From assembly GCA_963682175.1 (NCBI GenBank), contig OY821771.1:15127001-15191000 (forward strand): a stretch of DNA of 64,000 nucleotides. The letters are read 5' to 3'. A program made the translations under genes and the position numbers. The notes beneath the pieces are model-generated. The model was not told the origin of the DNA. It saw nothing but the letters and a program-made list of their open reading frames with translations, and did no database searches. This document shows positions 1 to 11,008 of the stretch, piece after piece; within the stretch, counting starts at the first letter, position 1, and each line of letters opens with the position of its first letter. Source of the stretch: Triglochin maritima (lineage: Eukaryota > Streptophyta > Magnoliopsida > Alismatales > Juncaginaceae).

Positions 1-859
1 CCCACCCCAATTTGTTTTTTAAATGTAATTTAAATGTGACATTTTACCAGTCGAGTACACCAGGGCGTCCGTTGACTCGTTTCCTGGCCTCCGAGACATT
101 CTTGTTGATGATTATGAGAGGAAGATGGAGAGAGACAGTTGTGGTAGAAAAGTGAAATGAAGAGATATATAAGTAGAAATGAGAGAATGACAAAACGGTA
201 ATTCGCACGAGCGATTTAAGTAGTTTTCCGACGACGAATAGCAATTCAGAAAATTTAAAGTGCAATTTACAAATCTAAACCGTATATCTTCTTTCATAAC
301 ATATTATTAGTATGCATATAAAAATTTATCAAATTTGAAGTTCATTTTGTATAGATCATGTGATGTCAAAATTGTAATAAATTCAGTTTGTTGATTTTTT
401 GATTATTGAAATATCATATAACATAATTTCCAAATTTTACGACGACGTGCATACTTATATAATGATGATAAATAGGATTTTATATTTGAATTTTTCATTT
501 TCAGTTTAAAATTTTAGCTTTTAAAAAGTAAAAAATTCCTCATATTTCTAAAAATAATATCTACATTTTCCTTGTGGAAACGCAGGTCATAACTCTACTT
601 ACCACCTTTTTTAAGAAAAGAAAATTCTAGATCCGAATCAACTCCAAACCCCTTTAAGCCCTACAAACATGATTCCAAATATCTCATCTTTCTCTAGAAT
701 CTAGATTAGTAGCGAGTGTCTTGCAAGGTGGGTTTGTTTTGCAAATTGCCCAAACCACACCATGGAGGTGTTGCATTGTTGCAGGTATTGCAGGAGTTTT
801 AGCAGAGAGAGAGGAAAGAGAGTAATGCATGAGAGAGAGAGATAGAAGACAAGACCAGG
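1..859. other. AT-rich region upstream of the AHL gene
   Basis: I see no supportable gene here; the short reading frames near 44-297 have no recognisable domain. The last part (about 808-850) is rich in GAGAGA and lies just before a pyrimidine-rich leader, so this stretch probably contains the AHL promoter. I could not pick a convincing TATA box or transcription start. Confidence 0.5.
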
Positions 860-1009
860 GCAGCCCTGGTTTCGTCTTCGTAGAGAACGCTTTTTCTCTT
901 TAGAATCCAGTCAACACTGCAGCCCCCAAACTCCTTTATTTCTCACCAAACCCTAATCACTCACTCTCTCTCTATATCTCTCTATACCTATCTCTCTACT
1001 TTCCGGAAG
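860..1009 (+). promoter_or_regulatory. Probable 5'UTR exon of the AHL gene (CT-rich leader)
   Basis: A pyrimidine-rich leader with CTCTCT runs ends in a good plant splice donor, GGAAG|GTGAGA, at 1009/1010. It contains no ATG. The matching acceptor is probably TTTGCAG at 2236-2242; a second candidate, TTTTGCAG, ends at 2269. A leader exon followed by a long 5'UTR intron is common in plant regulatory genes. The 5' end is not visible from sequence alone, so the left boundary is a guess. Confidence 0.45.
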
Positions 1010-1073
1010 GTGAGAAGAACTGATTCGTGATTTGACCGAAAGTTTTGGTTTTTAGGTTATCTCTCCTTGTTTT

Positions 1074-1622
1074 GAGATGACCCGTTTGGTCGAATCGTGT
1101 TTTTCTCTCTCTACCCGCCTGTTTTTGATGGGTTTGGTGTTTCTCTCTTTAAGTTGATGCGATATTTCCGCGAGGTTTTGAATTTTATGTGGTCATTTGA
1201 TGTTTTGGGACGACCCATTTGGTGGAATCGCGTGTTTTTCCCTGTGATTGGGTTTTTTTGTGATATTTTGGTGTTTTTGAAAACACCCATTTTGGTGGAA
1301 TCGCGTTTCTCTCTCTAGAATCTCCATTGGGGCGGAGTCGAGGTGGTTTTGGGAAGAAAATTTTGGTTTTTATGTTATCTTTTGTGGTTTTGGGACGACC
1401 CATTTGGTGGATTTACGCCTCTCTTTCTCTTACATGTGATCTTGTTTCTCTCTCTTACATGTGATTTTATTTTTATATGATTTTGTTTAATCTCAAGTTT
1501 TCTCTGTGCTCACTCTGCGTTTGCCATAGTGTTTCTCTCTCTAGAGAGGAAGGTGATGAGATTTTTAGGAAAAGTGGTGGTCATTGTGTGATCTCTGGTT
1601 GGGTGGGGAGGACCCATTTTAT
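1074..1622 (+). repeat. Dispersed intronic repeat, five imperfect copies
   Basis: A short motif resembling GACCCATTTGGTGGAATCGC recurs at about 1074-1110, 1208-1240, 1281-1318, 1391-1430 and 1605-1622. Each copy is followed closely by a CTCTCT-type pyrimidine run. The spacing is irregular (about 70-215 bp), so this is not a simple tandem repeat. Confidence 0.6.
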
Positions 1623-1629
1623 AGCAATC

Positions 1630-1666
1630 TCCTCTCTCTCTCACACACACACACTCTCTCTCTCTA
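1630..1666 (+). repeat. Compound CT/CA microsatellite
   Basis: A CT run, a CA run and a second CT run lie inside the presumed 5'UTR intron. Confidence 0.85.
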
Positions 1667-1808
1667 CAACTGTGTTATTTGCTTTTGGCTTTGATTATTT
1701 AAGTGGTTTCTCTCTCTAGAAGGTGAGGAAAAGCTGTGGTTCATGAGATCCCTCGTGGTTGTCTTTTCTCCCTACCCATTTTCTCCCTTTTCTGATTCCT
1801 GTTGTGGC

Positions 1809-1828
1809 CTCTCTCTCTCTCTCTCTCT
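1809..1828 (+). repeat. (CT)10 microsatellite
   Basis: A perfect CT dinucleotide run in the presumed 5'UTR intron. Confidence 0.9.
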
Positions 1829-2314
1829 AAAATTCATTTTGGAGAGAGTAATTTGGGAAAGCTTTGTTTTTTTTGGTAACGATGGTTCCTTTTTTCACAC
1901 ATCTTTTGTTCTATATTCTTCATTTTTTTTGTCTTTCAGAACTATCTTCATGAAAACTTTAAAAAAGATGGATCTTTGTTTCTCCTTTTGCTCACTGTTT
2001 TTGTTTGATTTTTAGGGGGCAAATGGTATCTAGGGTTTTGGATCTTTTTCTTTGGATTTTCTAATAATCTATTAGCAACGTGAGAACCATCTTCATTAGT
2101 TTAAGATATCCTTTTGTTCTTTTAATATTAATATACTAGATCCTATTTAGAGCACAGTATCTATGTTTGTATTCATCACCATTTTTTTATCTTTTATTTT
2201 TTTGTGATTAGAACATGCATTGTTCCTTTCTTGTGTTTGCAGTGACAGATTTGATTCTGGGTTTTGCAGCATTTGCAACTTTTTGTGAGGATTAACTGTG
2301 AATTTCTCCGATCC

Positions 2315-2326
2315 ATGCATGGATGA
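2315..2326 (+). promoter_or_regulatory. Three-codon upstream ORF overlapping the AHL start codon
   Basis: The only ATG I find in the predicted spliced leader is at 2315. It opens a three-codon frame (ATG CAT GGA TGA) whose stop at 2324-2326 lies just past the main ATG at 2319, in a different frame. Its context is weak (T at -3, C at +4), so leaky scanning to 2319 is plausible. Whether it is translated is unknown. Confidence 0.6.
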
Positions 2327-5300
2327 GAGGGACGCGATGGCAATGAGTGGCACTTCACCATACTTCCAGCATCGAGGCTTTGGGACTTCTGGCGGCAGCG
2401 GATGGCAGTTGGGTGCTCAAGGACCGCAGAGTATCCAGTCGTTTTCTAGCCCCAACCCATCCCATGCAGTGCATTCTTCTAATATCAGTGGAGGCTCTGT
2501 GAGTCAAGCGCTTCAGGGTGAGACCCCAGCGTCTATTTCACCCAATGCAGGCATCCACATTGGTGGTCAGGGTGGTATCATGCAAAGTGAGCCTGTGAAG
2601 AAAAAAAGGGGACGGCCAAGAAAGTATGGACCGGATGGGACTGTAGCGTCGGGGCTCTCTTCGACGACCTCTCCTCGGGATACAGATTCAGGAGGTCTAG
2701 TGTCCGTTTCGGGATCTGGATCTGCAACTCCGATGCAGAAGAGGGGCAGAGGAAGGCCTCCAGGCACAGGGAAAAAACAACAGTTGGCTTCGTATGGTGA
2801 GGAAACTAGTGTTTGATAAAAAATTGTGCTACATAACTGTTTTCTATCATTTAGAAACTGCTTCAAGTATTTATTAATATTATTGGAAGTTATTGTTGTA
2901 GTACATGGCATTTTATATTTATTGCTGCGACATTGGCTAACTTAAGTTTATATTTTGCAACTTCCGAGTTTGCCTATTATTTTGTTCATTCTTATGTGAT
3001 TTACTGGACTGAAATTGCCCATGTAGGTGGTTATATAACACTCACTCAAACTTATTGGTTGGGATTCTTCATGCTTACTTTATGCTATTAAGGTGATAGA
3101 GATTTATGAGTTGTCTGAGTTTGGAGATTTCCCAATCAAGTTCTCTGTTTTGTTCCTTAATATCGTGCTCATGTGTAATTTTATGATTTGTAAGGTATTA
3201 TTATTTTTATTTTCTTATTGCATTGCAATTACTGATTTGGTTGAACAGATTTGTTTATCATTTAAACTGGATTTCTGAATTTCTGTTATCTAAGGTTTTC
3301 ACGTTATTGCCACTTGTCTTCTTAGGTGAATGGATCTCCTCCTCAGCTGGAATGGGGTTTACTCCGCATATCATAATGATTCCTGTAGGCGAGGTATGTT
3401 AAGCACGTTCATTGCTCACTTCTTGTTGAGAGATCAACTATTCACGTTCATATATTATTTGGTTTTATTTTTATAAAACATGGTTCTATCTTTAAAAGTC
3501 TTGAATTCTCCTTCCATGTTCTACCACGTTCAGATATTTTCCTTTAATTCATGTTTATTTGTATAATTTTTTTGATTCTTCTTATTTAGGATATTGCCAC
3601 AAAGATATTGTCATTCTCACAGCAGGGGCCTAGAGCTGTCTGCATCTTATCTGCAACTGGTGCCGTATCAACTGTGACTCTCCGCCAATATGCTGCTTCG
3701 GGTGGAACTATGTCCTATGAGGTCATAAGCAATTACTTTTTAATTTCTCTAGTTGTAAGGAAGAACCACATGACAAGGCTAGCCACCAAATTCATGTTCA
3801 CTAGTGCTGAGGTGTGTTTGCAGTTAACAAAATAAACCAAAGTCATTTCATGTTTTTGTTTTCATAGTTGCTTTTTGTGTAGTGACATTCCTCATACTAT
3901 TATAATTGTTAATTAGTTTACTTGCGTTGCTTTTTGTGTGCTAGTTTTACATGTGATAATATTTTCGACCTTATTTGTATTCCTGCTCTATTTTTCAACC
4001 TTTTGACTTAATTTTCAACTTATGCTTAAATGGCTGATTTTTATACTTTATAGTGCAATCCGCAATGCTGATTTCTTTTTCCATTTCGCTTGTTATTTCT
4101 TTCACCTTCTGTTCTTGTTACTAGAATGCTTTATTTTTAACTTGGGGTAGCATATAACAAGGTATTTGCTTATATATAGTTTAATCACTTCTTGTTTATG
4201 AGGCATGGCTGCTTGAAGTTGGCTTCCTTGTCTGTCATATCATATCCAAACTCAACAAGGACACAACTCGAACATTGTTCAGAAGTTGTCGAACATGCAG
4301 CATGGCAAAAAGGGGCTATTTGAAAACTTTAACAAGTTTTGATACAGCTCAAATATACCACTTTTGATCTTATCTAATGAAGTAGCAAGCTTGCATATTT
4401 TTGATTTCATGAGGTATAAAACTTTGCAGTAGCCGCCTCTAGTAATCTATTTTCCTAATGCCCCACGTCGGGCATCATCACCTCCGCTGAACCTTTTATA
4501 TAGGTTATTATATTTGAACATCTATAACACCTTCATATAGTTGCATCGGAGGTGATTACATAATATGACAGTCAGACAGTGGTTCCTAGTTCAAATATAA
4601 TAGAATCGGAGGTTATTACATAATGACTGTGTTATAGTTGTCTAACAAAAACGTAATATCCCTGTGCCCATTATGTTGTATTCGTGGTCTTTGTTCATGT
4701 CTGCTTCTATCTTGTTGCTTCCTGTAAATAGGATACAATCTTCTTACCGTTGTGAGGGTCTACTTGCAGATCAATCCATGAGGTCTAGTGTTGTGGTTGC
4801 ACCAACCCTTGAGTTTGTCCCTTGTATCCTGAAGTCTAGGCACAACCCAGTCCTGTCATACTGGGTGACTACTATACATTTGTTTTCCATGTCTCCAGAT
4901 GTACCAAAGATTGCAGCTATAAATTTATGCTTGTATTTTTTTAAAATTAAAAAAATCAAAGTTAATAGTGATACTTGCATCTGCACATAGAGCACAACAG
5001 CAGCAGTAATGTAATGATTGCGAAGTGCATGTCTTTGCAAAGTGTGATGTGAGATTTTTACCTTTTTTCAACTTTTCTTGATCTTTGGTTCTCTTTTGCA
5101 GTATACACTTCATTACACCATTGGATCAGTCCGCAGCTTTTTCTACTTATGTTTAGTAAATTAAATAATTTCTCATCCATTTTCTAGTATTCTTAATGAT
5201 CTCTATATGCATACTAACTTATCTTTGTTCTGATCAGCTTTTACTCCTGCCGATATTTGTTCGCTTCCTCCTTTATTTATTTCCATTTTTCGGTTGTTTG

Positions 5301-6638
5301 CTGTTACTATTTGCTTTCTAGTTCCTCTCTTGAATATCAATGCTGAAATCATTTAGTTCCTTGCTTTTTTTTAGGTTGTCTGTTTTGTATTTTGTGCAGG
5401 GACGTTTTGAGATTCTTTCTTTGTCCGGCTCATACCTACTTACTGATGATGGTGGACCACGCAGTCGAAGTGGTGGTATTAGTGTTTCTCTTGCTGGTCC
5501 AGATGGCCGTGTGATTGGTGGTGGGGTTGGGGGAGTGCTTATAGCTGCCACCCAAGTTCAGGTTAGATTCAATTTCTTGTTCTTATGATCAGCATCACGA
5601 GTTCTTTATTTGATAAATCATTAATCGTATTAAGCTTTTTAGACATGCCATTATGTGTTCCATGAACATCATAAGAAAATATGTCAGTACCATGATTTTG
5701 CTGACCGTATTTTCTTACAGAATGGTTCATAAAACTACTAAATTGAAATCCCCGATCAATTGGCATTTGGGCATCTCCATCATATAATATGATGGTTTTA
5801 ATTATTAACTATGTATCTACTTATGATAGACATAAAATCCTTTGTAGAGTGATGAGTCATGAGTGATGGTTGTAATACATCCTTAATATTTGGATTTTGG
5901 ATTCTTGGTATTCTAAAGTATTTGTCCGACTTATAAGAACAAGATCACTTTCATCTTAAGATTACTGTTTTACCTCTGTTTCTGTAAAGTGTAATTATAA
6001 CATAGTAGGACATGAATTAGCATTTAATTTCTTGGAATTTTTGTTGTTTCTTTACAGCTCTTCATTGACAAAAAATATGTATTGCATAAGAATTCTGATT
6101 TTGAATTAGATCAATTGTCTAAAAGGTTTGATGTTTTATCTGTCACATTTGATAAATCTTTGTATCTATTTTATGAGCGTTACCTTTGATGTATCATATG
6201 GTCCACATAGGACCATAAGTTCTATCCAGATTTATTGTTTTAAATCATTAGTTTTTAAACTTCCCATGGAGTAACACTTGAATCTTTTAAGAAACCTTGC
6301 ATCGAATGTCTGGTTTGGTGTAATGTGAAGTCCCTATTTTCAACTCCACAAATTGTCTTTGGTGACAGAAAGTAAAGAAATCAAAATTTTATTTCTTTTT
6401 GCAGGTGGTTGTTGGTAGTTTTACTTATGGAGGTCCAAAACCAAAGAGCAAGACCAAACCTACACCTGAGACGGGCTCTGAGCAAGATCATTCTGTAGAC
6501 GACGAGAAGCAGTCAACTCCCTCGAGCACTCAACAAGCAAATCCCCAAACCTTCAATCCCATCATTGGTGGCTGGCCTGGTTCGAGACCACTGGACATGA
6601 GGAACTCTCATGCAGACTTCGACTTAACTCGTGGGTGA
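2319..6638 (+). CDS. AHL: AT-hook motif nuclear-localized (AHL) protein, two AT-hooks plus PPC domain
   Basis: Five coding exons: 2319-2796, 3326-3393, 3590-3721, 5400-5561 and 6405-6638. They join in frame to a predicted 357 residues, and all four introns are GT-AG. Residues 94-102 (KKKRGRPRK) and 142-148 (RGRGRPP) are AT-hooks that bind the minor groove of AT-rich DNA. Residues about 170-288 form the PPC/DUF296 domain, with FTPHIIMIPVGE, LSFSQQGPRAVCILS and the GRFEIL hexapeptide at 227-232. PPC domains assemble AHL trimers and recruit partners, and the family acts in the nucleus on chromatin and transcription. Two AT-hooks and an intron-containing gene fit clade B AHLs; clade A genes are usually intronless with one hook. 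The Gly/Ser/Gln-rich N terminus and the polar C terminus look disordered. I chose ATG 2319 because MDERDAM resembles AHL N termini; Met at 2337 is an in-frame alternative in stronger context. I see no disabling change. Confidence 0.93.
3722..5399 (+). other. AHL intron 3 (1.7 kb)
   Basis: The intron runs from GAG|GTCATA to TTTGTGCAG|GG. It holds a 10-bp inverted repeat (ATCACCTCCG at 4477-4486, CGGAGGTGAT at 4547-4556). It also has a roughly 60-bp-period imperfect direct repeat (about 4545-4572 and 4605-4629). These might be a small insertion. The frames at 4664-4990 and on the opposite strand show no domain. If the intron were retained, translation would continue into intron sequence and stop at about 3833. 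Confidence 0.8.
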
Positions 6639-7035
6639 ATCTGTTAGCCAGTCATTTTGTATATGTTGCATAGTTGTGTTTGGATAACAGCGGCAAAACT
6701 TCCTGAATCCTGCCTGCATTTGTTTTCCTTTCTGAATTGGTAATTGCATTTTGGGCTAACCTATTTTTGCAGAAGGATACCAAAAATCTCAAATGCATGT
6801 TTTGTTAGATTAGTTATTGAGTTGGTGAAGAATGGTATATTCAGGCTCTGTTTGGTTTTTCTAAAATAGTACATTCAGGAATTCTTCGGTAACGCACTAA
6901 GGTAGTTTGATCTTCACAATGTCACATGTTTCTATCCGGGATGTCCATTATGTTAATAAGGAGTATACAAGTTATATTTATTAAAATGTAAACAGAAACT
7001 GACTCAATTTTAGTGGACGTGACTCGTGGTTTATC
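6639..7035 (+). other. AHL 3' flank and untranslated region
   Basis: No gene is visible. The 3'UTR must begin at 6639, but I see no strong AATAAA signal; TTAATAAG near 6953 is a weak candidate. A GGCTCTGTTTGGTTT string at about 6843 resembles ends of some plant MITEs but has no partner that I can find. Confidence 0.5.
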
Positions 7036-7437
7036 GTGTGCTTGGATAGAAAGAAGTAAAATGAAGAGAGGAAAAGAAATTCCTTTTCTTTTCTCTTCTT
7101 TCCTTTTTCTCCTATTTGTATTTCTCTTCTTTTCTTTTCTCCTATTTGTATAGACAGATTGGATAGCAATCTGGAAAGGAAAAAAAAAGAAAAAAATATG
7201 ATAAATTGACCAAATTTTCCTCTAAAAAGCATAATAGTTGAGTAATTAGACATAAAACAAAGTTATTTTGGCATCAAATTTGAATGGGCGATTTTCTCTC
7301 CATTCTCCCCAATTTCGGAGATAAAGTTGGAAGACATAATTTGTTAGTCATTTCTCTTCTTAAAATTGTTGTCCAAGCAAGAAATTTCTTTTTTCCCCCC
7401 TCATTGTTTCTCTCCTCAAGTTGCTACCTAAGCACAC
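7036..7437. mobile_element. Possible MITE with imperfect terminal inverted repeats
   Basis: GTGTGCTTGGATAG at 7036-7049 matches the complement of CTACCTAAGCACAC at 7424-7437 in 12 of 14 bases. The roughly 400 bp between is noncoding and rich in TTTCTTTT runs. I found no convincing target duplication, so this is tentative. Confidence 0.35.
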
Positions 7438-7720
7438 CACTGGCGTAATATAACTCGAATAACTTGAACATGCAACGACGCACTTAGATCAAGACAATGC
7501 ATTTGTGCAAATTCAAGGTTTGATGTTCAATAATAAGCAACTACTTACAAATGTGAGTCCACATGCATGAGCACGATCTTGAAAGATCACACACGCGCAC
7601 ACATACGAGGAAGAAAGGATTCAAACTAGCTTAGACACCACACACAAGAGATTGGAAACCCTAGCAATTATGCGGTATTCTCACATTGATGATATGCATT
7701 TACAACAAGGTTAGTAAGCT
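7438..7720. other. Intergenic sequence without recognised features
   Basis: Includes a short CACACACGCGCACACA run at about 7590. No domain or repeat partner was recognised. Confidence 0.5.
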
Positions 7721-7742
7721 AAAGAACACAACTTAAAAAGGT

Positions 7743-8035
7743 TCATATACAAAGGCTAATAAGTCCATAACTATACAACAAATTAATAAGAGTTGTTCTA
7801 GTTAACACCCTCCCCAAACTCGGCAATGGGGAGAGGCCTAGTTTGCTACAAAGAAGACGAAACTGTGGCTTGGGCAACGGCGTGCTTAAATTATCAACAA
7901 ATTGATTCCTCAGACTTGGCAAACTCCATAGTGAGAAGTCCCAAAGCAACATGGTCATGCACGATGTGATAATCCAGCTCTAGTTTTGTCCTTGCATGAA
8001 CAACATGATTGACATATATGGATCTCAAGTTGTGC
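7743..8035 (-). pseudogene. Ty1/copia RNase H C-terminal fragment, broken
   Basis: Read on the - strand, this encodes the very end of a copia polyprotein. A stretch equivalent to the family's ARTKxxELDYH motif is followed by LSTPLPKPQFRLLCSKLGL, where the family has FTKPLP. The pieces lie in two frames, so at least one frameshift separates them. Nothing upstream of this segment of the polyprotein is present. It is a decayed scrap, oriented opposite to the copia fragment at 9472. Confidence 0.7.
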
Positions 8036-9471
8036 TCAGGTTCACTCACTTAATGTTTGCTCGGTTTCGCTTAGATCGTGGTACGAATCGGTCAGTAATG
8101 AGTTGGGCACGAGCAAAGAAATCTGCTTGGCAAACTAAACAATCTAAGTACGAGTGGACCTCTGCTCAGCCGGTGCTCGGTCGGTTGCTCATTTGATTGC
8201 TTGATTCAGTTTTTTCAAAGGAGTAATAATATATATCACTTTCCAAAGGGTGTAACAAAATATCATGGGAGTGGTCATCTTCCTTTCTTAAGTTTCAAAG
8301 TTTTAAGGTTGAAAATAACAATATTGTCGGCACTTGCTACATTATGGTTCATTAGCTAGCTTAATTGATTGTTTCAACTCGGTTGTTAATGTTCTTGAAT
8401 GGATGACAAATGATGCATTAGATGTTCAAGCTCATGTTTTTTCAAAGTTCTTGGCATTAGAAGTAGAACGAAGAAATCAAGCTTGTTTTTCCCCCTCAAA
8501 AGTTCTCCATTCGTTTGAGCTTGTGTTTATATTATATTTGATGAAATCTATTTTAGCCATCACACATGCGATCCTCTAAATCTAGTAAAAATCCTTCTCG
8601 AGTTTGGTTGATGGAGGTGATTTGCATGATCTAGTCACTCTTATGTCGATCGAATCTAGGCCCGAATAGAACTTTATGATTCATCTGTTTTACTCTTTCT
8701 TTGGCTTTCATGCTACCTCTTGTGAGCCTATAAATACACCTTTATGCTCTACATTAAAAGATTTTCTACTACTTCTTACACTCTTATGCTCACATATTCT
8801 AAGTTCCAACTCTCACTTGGTTCATTGCTCAGTTCATTCTTATTTCCATGTGCCTCAAGTTAGAGACTCACTTCAAGCTAAATCAAGGATGTAGCTCCGG
8901 TTGGGAGGATCCTTCTGGGTTATGGGAGAGGTGCAAGCTACATGAGGGTTTTCAAAAGCTCATGTTGTAAGAAGGCGTCGTCTCCTCCGAGAAGGAGGTC
9001 GATTCGTAGACACTCGAATGAGACTCACAGGGTGAGTAGGACTAGGATGTCTTGGGTGTTAGAAAGGATGATCTGGGTTCAATTGAATCTGGGTCGGTCG
9101 GTCTTGAGTCCAATATAATCTTGTTTCTAATTGAGCTCATAATAGTAGTCGAATATGGGTCACCCGTTTACCAGACATAGACTATATATTGTAAACCAAA
9201 ACCCTAAAATGACGAAAATCATATTCTCTATTTTCTTCCGCCGCACTCCCTCTCTCAAACCCTAATCCTGTTCCGTATCTTCTCCCTCATCTTCAACCTC
9301 GATTTGGAGACCTTTTGTCTCTGAATGTGGAAATGATGAAGGTAAAGGGGGAGCATCTTTCCCTTAATGCCACACCTGCGACTAATGCAGAACTTGTATC
9401 CCATGATGAGTCATCTGAGGAAGGAGGTACAACTGAAGTAATAATTTCAAGTGACACCACACAAACACTAG
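8036..9471. other. Unassigned repeat-like DNA between copia fragments
   Basis: The reading frames at 8334-8579 and 8676-8894 show no domain. A CT-rich AAACCCTAA-containing stretch at about 9190-9300 looks like untranslated leader. The stretch may be decayed retrotransposon DNA but I cannot assign a family. Confidence 0.4.
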
Positions 9472-9827
9472 ATGACCACTAGATCTAAGGCAGGTATTGT
9501 CAAACCAAACCCAAAGTATGCCATGTTTCATAACATAAATTCGATGCCTAAGGAACCACATCTCTTGAAGAGGCAATACATCACCCAGGATGGCATAATG
9601 CAATCAAGGAGGAAATGAATGCATTGCTCAACAACAACTCTTGGTATTTAATTCCCAAGCACTCTGGTATGAATATCATAGTGCGTAAGTGGGTCTTTAG
9701 AGTCAAATTAAAATCTGATGAAACTCTTGATAAACTGAAAGCTAGATTAATTGCAAAAGGATATAAACAAGTAAAAGAAAGAGACTTTGATGCATTGCAT
9801 ACATTGCATCATATGTCTTTCATTTAG
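9472..9827 (+). pseudogene. Ty1/copia reverse transcriptase N-terminal fragment
   Basis: The segment opens with MTTRSKAGIVKPN, matching the TRSK motif at the integrase/RT junction of copia polyproteins. After a frameshift near 9590 it continues as AIKEEMNALLNNNSWYLI, then NIIVRKWVFRVKLKSDETL and KARLIAKGYKQV. These match the start of the RT domain. It stops before the catalytic YVDD, and the following DNA is a gypsy LTR, so it was truncated. Confidence 0.8.
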
Positions 9828-9869
9828 ATTAATTTTATATCAATAAATGCTACTAAGGTATGTGTTTAG

Positions 9870-10984
9870 TCTTATTTACAGAATACAGGGACCTGAATGC
9901 AAATTACCCATATCCCGAGCATAAACGCGTGCAAGAGACTCATTTCTGTCATAAAGACCAAGTTCAAGATTATCGGGGTTCAAATTGAAGTTCATCCAAG
10001 CATAAAAGCATTCAAAGACCTAATTACAAAAATGCCAAGGACCTAAGCACAAAAGTAGTCAGGGACTTAATTGCAAAAAGCCGAGGATCCGACTGCAAAT
10101 TACAAGTACCAAAATATTATTTTGGAGAAGTTCTAAAGAAAAATCAATTTGGATCTCCAAATATATGAAGAATTAATTCGGAGCTCAAAAGAAAGGAAAG
10201 AAATCAATCCGGACGCGCAAAGGACATTTAAATCATACCATAAACACACAGGAAAAATCCGGATCCAATCAGAGCTAAAATTGCGGCATTTCAGCCGCAC
10301 ATTACATGCAACTTGCAGCGAAAACGCCGCACCCCTTTCGATCCGTGGCCCCGGATTTTGTCCAATCGTGTCATGACGTGTGTACTTTCCTATTGCATAC
10401 TTGGGTCCCTTGTATCAGCAATAAATAGCCCCGAAACGATGTTGTAAAGACCCTTAGTTTTTATTCCATGCTTTAGTAAAATTATGTTGGTTTATTTTGT
10501 GTTTTTAGTTTTCTTTTGTAGCTTCTCTAGGACTCCTTCTCCTTCCCTCCATCCACGAGTTTCTAACTCTCTCCAAAGGGTGGGGTGACGGATTTAGGGT
10601 GATGAGAAGAAGAATGGTGTTATTATTCTAATTTCGTGTTAGTATATTTTGATTACTTGAGTTTATGTTGAATCATTTATCATGTAATGCTTTATAACTA
10701 ATGTGATTTATTATAAGTTTCAGATTTCTCTAAACAAAACCCGACATCTAAACCTCCACCCGCTGGACTCTCATCCATATTTCCTTTATTTTCTTTTTAG
10801 TTTTTGTTGTTCTTGCTTTAGATAATTAAAAACCAAAAATCTCAAACCAAACTTATTTCTCTCTCTTTCTTTCCTAAATCGAAAATCACAAAAATAACAA
10901 TATCTCTCCCTCCTTGTGTTCGACCCTTACTTGCCACGTCTTCATTGACGCCGTGCACTTGCGGTCTAAATAAAAATCTCATCA
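9870..10984 (+). repeat. LTR of gypsy element A (left boundary approximate)
   Basis: A noncoding stretch in the style of Athila/Tat LTRs ends ...ATCTCATCA at 10984, six bases before a primer site. Its last 150 bp resemble the end of the LTR at 16782-18192 (ACTTGCCacgTCTTCAtTGAC...CACTTGCGGTCTAAA). Its first part does not, so it is a related but distinct family. I could not find a TG start or a second copy. The left edge lies between about 9830 and 9880. Confidence 0.6.
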
Positions 10985-10990
10985 AGTTTT

Positions 10991-11008
10991 TGGCACCGTT
11001 GCCGGGGA
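10991..11008 (+). other. Primer binding site of gypsy element A (tRNA-Asp type)
   Basis: TGGCACCGTTGCCGGGGA matches the Athila/Tat-type primer site (TGGCGCCGTTGCCGGGGA), complementary to the 3' end of plant tRNA-Asp, with one mismatch. It marks the downstream edge of a 5' LTR and the direction of reverse transcription. Confidence 0.8.

Larger units (their letters stand above)
1010..2242 (+). other. Probable 5'UTR intron of the AHL gene
   Basis: This is inferred from the GTGAGA donor at 1010 and the TTTGCAG acceptor ending at 2242. It is about 1.2 kb, T-rich and CT-rich, with microsatellites and five dispersed copies of a short motif resembling GACCCATTTGGTGGAATCGC. Reading frames inside it (1097-1318, 1477-1719, 1743-2015) are low-complexity Phe/Ser/Leu translations and are not genes. 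Confidence 0.45.

Noticed and set aside
1097..2015. Small + strand genes upstream of AHL
   Set aside because: They are translations of T-rich and CT-rich intron sequence, have no domain, and lie inside the predicted 5'UTR intron.
3608..3835. Separate 75-residue gene
   Set aside because: It is AHL exon 3 read through its splice donor into intron 3.
8334..8894. Small proteins between copia fragments
   Set aside because: No recognisable domain, no splice or promoter support, and repeat-like surroundings.
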